From positions 1 through 34,211 of the IMG/VR virus record IMGVR_UViG_3300042880_001002: a stretch of DNA of 34,211 nt, one strand, 5' to 3'. Below, piece after piece: positions 30,998-34,211 of the stretch (position 1 is its first letter; each line of letters starts with the position of its first letter). The notes under the pieces were generated by a model, which saw only the letters and a list, made by a program, of their open reading frames with translations, did not search any database and had not been told where the DNA came from. Source of the stretch: a virus. A program made the position numbers and the translations under genes.

Positions 30998-33771
30998 GCG
31001 CGTACCCCCGACTTTTTCTTGGGCGTCCCCTGGCTGGAGGACATTTTGGTATACAGCTCGAACAATTTCTCCAGCCGCTCGGTGTCGTTCTTGAAGCGTC
31101 GGCCGATATAGATGCGCTCCAAAACCTCGTCGTTACGCTCATGCGCCGCGCGAAGGTCTTCAGGCATGGCGTCGGGGTCGTAGAGGTCGGCGATCGTCGC
31201 TGGGAAATGTGCCTCGCGTGCGAGCAAGATGTCTTCGGCACAACGGGTCAGATCGGCCTTGTTCTTTTCGGTCAGCTTCGGGATGGGGAAGGTGTTCCAC
31301 CCGAGTGTGTTGGAATAGGAGAAATCGGTGCGCATTCGTGCGCAGACTGTGCCGATCCAAACCCAATGTAGCCGTGATGCGATGAGCGCCATATTCCACA
31401 GAGGAGCATCATGTATCGCAAAACATTTGAAGCTAACAACCGCAGGTGCAGAAATGAGATCGCAAGGCAGGTATTGACGGTTCTCTGAGCTGGTCTGTGG
31501 CACAGCGATAAAATACGCGGAAGACTCTACCTGATCGCGGAACCGATGGGGCGAACTAACCAACACGGTTGCTGTGGTGTCTTTAGGCTTACTTTGGCGA
31601 TCTGTCCGAACAGTATCGAACCGACGTTTCAGTTCCGGTATTTCACTTGCTCGCATTGCATCGGAGTCACGCACCCAGATACACATGCGTGGGGCGGCAT
31701 TGATGACCTCGGTCGACCCATAATATGGCCTGACAAACTCAGCAGCCCGATTATCCGCTGTCATCAATTCTCGTGCGTCTTGCCGTGAGAAAATCAAAGG
31801 CGCCGCATAATAGGGATGGTTGCCGAAGTTCATCTTTGCGACATCAGATATAGGCTGTGAAGCTGCGTGAATAAATATGTCTTGCGAAGTAGCAAGGTAA
31901 CCGTTGATGTTATCAACTTGACGTGCAGTCACCCCGTCTGCTGTTTCTTCATAAAGTGTTGCGGTAGCTGTCGTCGCTGGCACAATGCCCACGATCACCA
32001 CGGTGATACCGGCATTGTGTGCCGCAAGGTTAGCCCACTTAAAGGAAGTATGAGCGAATCCGATCTTTTGGCCCAAAGCAATAACGTAAGGCCATAAGAC
32101 AGGCACTTGCCCGCCTTGGCAAATCGTGTTGGTCGCAACGAATGCGGCGGCACCCTTTGTTTGATTAATAAATTGAGCGGACTTTATGATCCATCCTGCA
32201 ACATAGTCTAGATTTCCCCACCGCTTCATCAATGGAGAAAAAACGAATTCAAGATCCTCTTTCTGCAATGCAGACTGTTTATTGTAGCCCGAATACGGCG
32301 GATTCCCACAAATGTATGTCTCGCCACCTTCATTCTCGAAGTCGATCTGTGCCTGATTAAGCGGCGTATGAAACAGGTCGTCAGCGTGGTGCTTCACACC
32401 TGTGCCCGTCGGCGGACAGATGCTAAGCCAATCGAGCCGCAGGGCGTTGCCGCAGGTGATCCAGTTCTGAGCATCGAGCGGCAGGAAGTCGCGAAGCGCT
32501 TCTTTCTGGCCGCGATAAAGCACATCGCACTGGTACTCGGCGATGATGAGCGCCAGGCGTGCGATCTCGGCCGGAAAGTCGCGCAGTTCGATCCCGCGAA
32601 AATTCGTCAGCGGAAGCTCGGAGCGATGGTCGGCCTCGTCTCTGCGGCGATTGATCTCCGCTTCGATGGCCCGCATTTCCTTATAGGCGATGACCAGGAA
32701 ATTGCCGGAACCACAGGCCGGATCAAAAACCCGAATCTTCGACATACGTTTGCGCAGGTTGAGTAGCATGCGCCCGTTGTCGTCCGCCTCCTGCAGCTGG
32801 GTTCGCAGGTCGTCGAGGAACAGCGGATTCAGCACTTTCAGGATGTTCGGCACGCTGGTGTAGTGCATGCCCAGCGCGCCACGCTCGTCATCATCGGCCA
32901 CGGCCTGGATCATCGACCCGAAAATGTCCGGGTTGATCTTCTTCCAGTCCAGGCTGCCAATGTGCAGCAGGTAAGATCGCGCGATACGGCTGAACCGCGG
33001 GACATCTGTACTTCCAGAAAACAGCCCGCCGTTCACATAGGGGAAGCCGTCGGCCCAGCGCGCAATGCCGGCGTTCACTCGATCCGGAAGCTTTGTGTTC
33101 ATGGCGCGGAACAGCTCGCCGATCACCTCATGGGTATTGGACGAGTCCTTCGCGCTCATGGTCTCGATGGCAGGCGTGAAGGTGACGCTGCCACTGAAAA
33201 TCTCGGTGTCCTCCGCGAAGAAGCAGAAGATCAGTCGCGCCATGAAGTGGTTCATGTCGTGCCGGCGCTGCGCGGTGCCCCATTCAGGATTGTCCTTCAG
33301 CAGTTCGACATAGAGCCGATTCAGACGGCTGGTCGCCCGAATGTCGAACGAGCTCTCACGGAGCTGCTTGACCGTGGTGATGCCGGCCAGAGCTAGGAAG
33401 AAGCCGAAGTGGTTCGGGAAATCGGCGTAGGTACAGGAGACTGGCGGATCATCTGACGTGATGTCTTCCGCCTCGAACAGCTCTCCATCGGTGGCCAACA
33501 CAAAGCGTGCTTTCGCCCGCGCCGTCGCGGGGCTGGCCTTCAGGGCCGCGAGCGTCCGTGTGACCTCACCTGGTTTGCAGGTGGCGATGTGGATGTTGTT
33601 CGTCTGAAGAACGCCGCCCAGGTCCGACTTGTTGGACTCGCCCTTGCGCAGGCGCTTAAGGGTGGTCTCCTTGTTTCCGAATGCCTCCAGGAACGAATAG
33701 GGGAACTCTTCAGCGTCGAAGGGGCGCTCCGCCAGCGTAGAGATGGCTTCCTCGATCTCAACAGCGTTCAT
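30994..33771 (-). CDS. MmeI/YeeA-like DNA adenine methyltransferase with target-recognition region
   Basis: A 925-aa class I SAM-dependent methyltransferase. Motif I FDPACGSGNF is at 349-358 and motif IV NPPY at 490-493 (gamma order, N6-adenine). The helical region before it (RHDMNHFMARLIFCFFAEDT) is the spacer seen in MmeI-like enzymes; the region after about 620 acts as the presumed target-recognition domain (FVRPYYGSTEVINAAPRMCI), and WNTFPIPKLTEKNK is a typical end phrase. MmeI has an N-terminal PD-ExK nuclease, but here I see no clear catalytic ExK (nearest is ATDGELFEAED), so cleavage is probably left to the GIY-YIG partners. Residues about 480-800 are encoded by clearly AT-richer DNA. 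Start overlaps the regulator stop (ATGA). Confidence 0.9.
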   Translation of the reverse strand: MNAVEIEEAISTLAERPFDAEEFPYSFLEAFGNKETTLKRLRKGESNKSDLGGVLQTNNIHIATCKPGEVTRTLAALKASPATARAKARFVLATDGELFEAEDITSDDPPVSCTYADFPNHFGFFLALAGITTVKQLRESSFDIRATSRLNRLYVELLKDNPEWGTAQRRHDMNHFMARLIFCFFAEDTEIFSGSVTFTPAIETMSAKDSSNTHEVIGELFRAMNTKLPDRVNAGIARWADGFPYVNGGLFSGSTDVPRFSRIARSYLLHIGSLDWKKINPDIFGSMIQAVADDDERGALGMHYTSVPNILKVLNPLFLDDLRTQLQEADDNGRMLLNLRKRMSKIRVFDPACGSGNFLVIAYKEMRAIEAEINRRRDEADHRSELPLTNFRGIELRDFPAEIARLALIIAEYQCDVLYRGQKEALRDFLPLDAQNWITCGNALRLDWLSICPPTGTGVKHHADDLFHTPLNQAQIDFENEGGETYICGNPPYSGYNKQSALQKEDLEFVFSPLMKRWGNLDYVAGWIIKSAQFINQTKGAAAFVATNTICQGGQVPVLWPYVIALGQKIGFAHTSFKWANLAAHNAGITVVIVGIVPATTATATLYEETADGVTARQVDNINGYLATSQDIFIHAASQPISDVAKMNFGNHPYYAAPLIFSRQDARELMTADNRAAEFVRPYYGSTEVINAAPRMCIWVRDSDAMRASEIPELKRRFDTVRTDRQSKPKDTTATVLVSSPHRFRDQVESSAYFIAVPQTSSENRQYLPCDLISAPAVVSFKCFAIHDAPLWNMALIASRLHWVWIGTVCARMRTDFSYSNTLGWNTFPIPKLTEKNKADLTRCAEDILLAREAHFPATIADLYDPDAMPEDLRAAHERNDEVLERIYIGRRFKNDTERLEKLFELYTKMSSSQGTPKKKSGVRA

Positions 33772-33971
33772 TTGGCCCTCCCGCTGCGCGCATCTTTGGC
33801 CAGGTCGCCTTCATTGCCGTCGTCGAGGGCCTGCAATCGTTCGAACTCCTCGACCGCCATAACGACCAGCACAGGCCGATCGTACTTGGTGATCGCAACC
33901 GGTGCCGACCGCGCCATGTCGACCATCTCGCCGAACTTGTTCTTTGCCTCTGCAGCCGTGAAGGTGCGCAT
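33768..33971 (-). CDS. Phd/YefM-type antitoxin-like regulator (first gene of defence operon)
   Basis: A 67-aa protein with the Phd/YefM fold signature: MRTFTAAEAKNKFGEMVDMA, then APVAITKYDRPVLVVMAVEE and FERL. These proteins bind operator DNA and neutralise a toxin. No toxin gene (Doc, RelE or similar) is adjacent; the next gene, overlapping by ATGA, is the methyltransferase. ATG 33971 with a GGAG site is preferred over a TTG at 33986. An inverted repeat just upstream is a fitting operator. It may work as an operon controller, or be a leftover half of a toxin-antitoxin pair. Confidence 0.85.
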   Translation of the reverse strand: MRTFTAAEAKNKFGEMVDMARSAPVAITKYDRPVLVVMAVEEFERLQALDDGNEGDLAKDARSGRAK

Positions 33972-33976
33972 GCGAA

Positions 33977-33994
33977 TCTCCGCCAAGGCGGAGA
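33977..33994 (-). promoter_or_regulatory. Inverted repeat operator upstream of Phd-like gene
   Basis: TCTCCGCC (33977-33984) and GGCGGAGA (33987-33994) are perfect 8-bp inverse complements around AA, ending 6 nt before the Phd-like ATG and including its ribosome-binding site. A second palindrome GCTAA-G-TTAGC lies at 34001-34011. Phd-family proteins commonly autoregulate through such palindromes, so binding here is expected but not shown. The promoter itself must lie upstream, but I see no convincing -35/-10 pair. Confidence 0.55.
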
Positions 33995-34211
33995 GATTTA
34001 GCTAAGTTAGCCATAAAGACAATGGTTGTGAGTTTGCGAGATACACGTGCGGCCAGCGAGAGTTCGCCTTCAGGCTCCCTTCCACCGCCACTGGCATCTG
34101 AAAAGATTAAACTTTTCCGCTTAAGAGGGATCCATTCGGTCCTGTCAGAGCAAATGCACCGGCTAGCGGAACGCGGCGGATCGGGTAGGGCGGGGCGATG
34201 CCCAGACTCAG
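33995..34211. other. Right-edge region with no assigned gene
   Basis: About 217 bp from the operator to the window end. On + an ATG at 34022 opens a frame that stays open to the edge (begins MVVSLRDTRAASESSPSGSL, includes LFRLRGIHSVLSEQMHRLAE), but it lacks a clear ribosome-binding site and is not recognisable. It could be a divergent gene or chance in GC-rich DNA. The region should also contain the promoter of the defence operon. No tRNA or attachment site is recognisable. Confidence 0.3.

Noticed and set aside
1-34211. Integrase, tRNA, rRNA, insertion sequence and attachment-site signals
   Set aside because: None recognised by eye anywhere in the window, so prophage boundaries cannot be set from this sequence.

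Overview
The window is a contiguous block of a high-GC, tailed-phage genome, most likely an integrated prophage. It starts inside a primase-helicase gene and ends just beyond an anti-phage (restriction-modification-like) operon. The high GC content, the P27-type small terminase, the HK97-type head genes and the style of the tail-fibre genes suggest an alphaproteobacterial host (Caulobacterales, Rhodobacterales or similar). That assignment is inference: no rRNA, tRNA, integrase or host housekeeping gene is visible to fix the taxon or the prophage boundaries.

Layout, left to right. (1) 1-3527, replication/early genes on +: a P4-type primase-helicase (5' end cut by the window edge), a RuvC-like resolvase whose first codons contain a 95-bp imperfect palindrome and TGACGG iterons, and two small unknown genes, closed by a hairpin terminator and a short minus-strand gene. 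(2) 3899-7797, packaging: HNH endonuclease, a ParB-domain/DNA-methylase fusion, and small and large terminase. (3) 7794-11991, head and connector: portal, S78 prohead protease, HK97-fold capsid, a small protein, gp6-like connector and head closure protein. (4) 11988-18533, tail: HK97 gp10-like, DUF3168-like terminator, tail tube, a tail-assembly chaperone with a well-formed -1 ribosomal frameshift signal (G/GT type), and a 1375-aa tape measure. (5) 18530-26742, tail tip, fibres and lysis: a carbohydrate-binding-like tail protein, several fibre proteins (GGTG-rich, collagen-like, S74 autochaperone, six-repeat beta-propeller), with an endolysin and two small membrane proteins embedded among them. 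Almost every late gene overlaps or abuts the next (ATGA/GTGA junctions), so this is one long late operon with a few internal hairpins.

(6) 26756-33971, minus strand and convergent with the late operon: a five-gene operon transcribed right to left. Its order is a Phd/YefM-type antitoxin-like regulator, an MmeI/YeeA-like adenine methyltransferase (925 aa), a DEAD/DEAH superfamily-2 helicase (690 aa), a T5orf172-type GIY-YIG protein (399 aa) and a second, unrelated GIY-YIG protein with a DUF4357-like C-terminus (319 aa). All junctions overlap or lie within 17 nt. I do not recognise this exact combination as a named defence system. It looks like a restriction-modification system in which methylation/recognition, translocation and cleavage sit on separate proteins, with a Phd-like protein in place of a controller protein. 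It is the strongest candidate for something undescribed. The other highlights are the frameshift signal at 13909-13937 and the palindrome/iteron element at 2184-2301.
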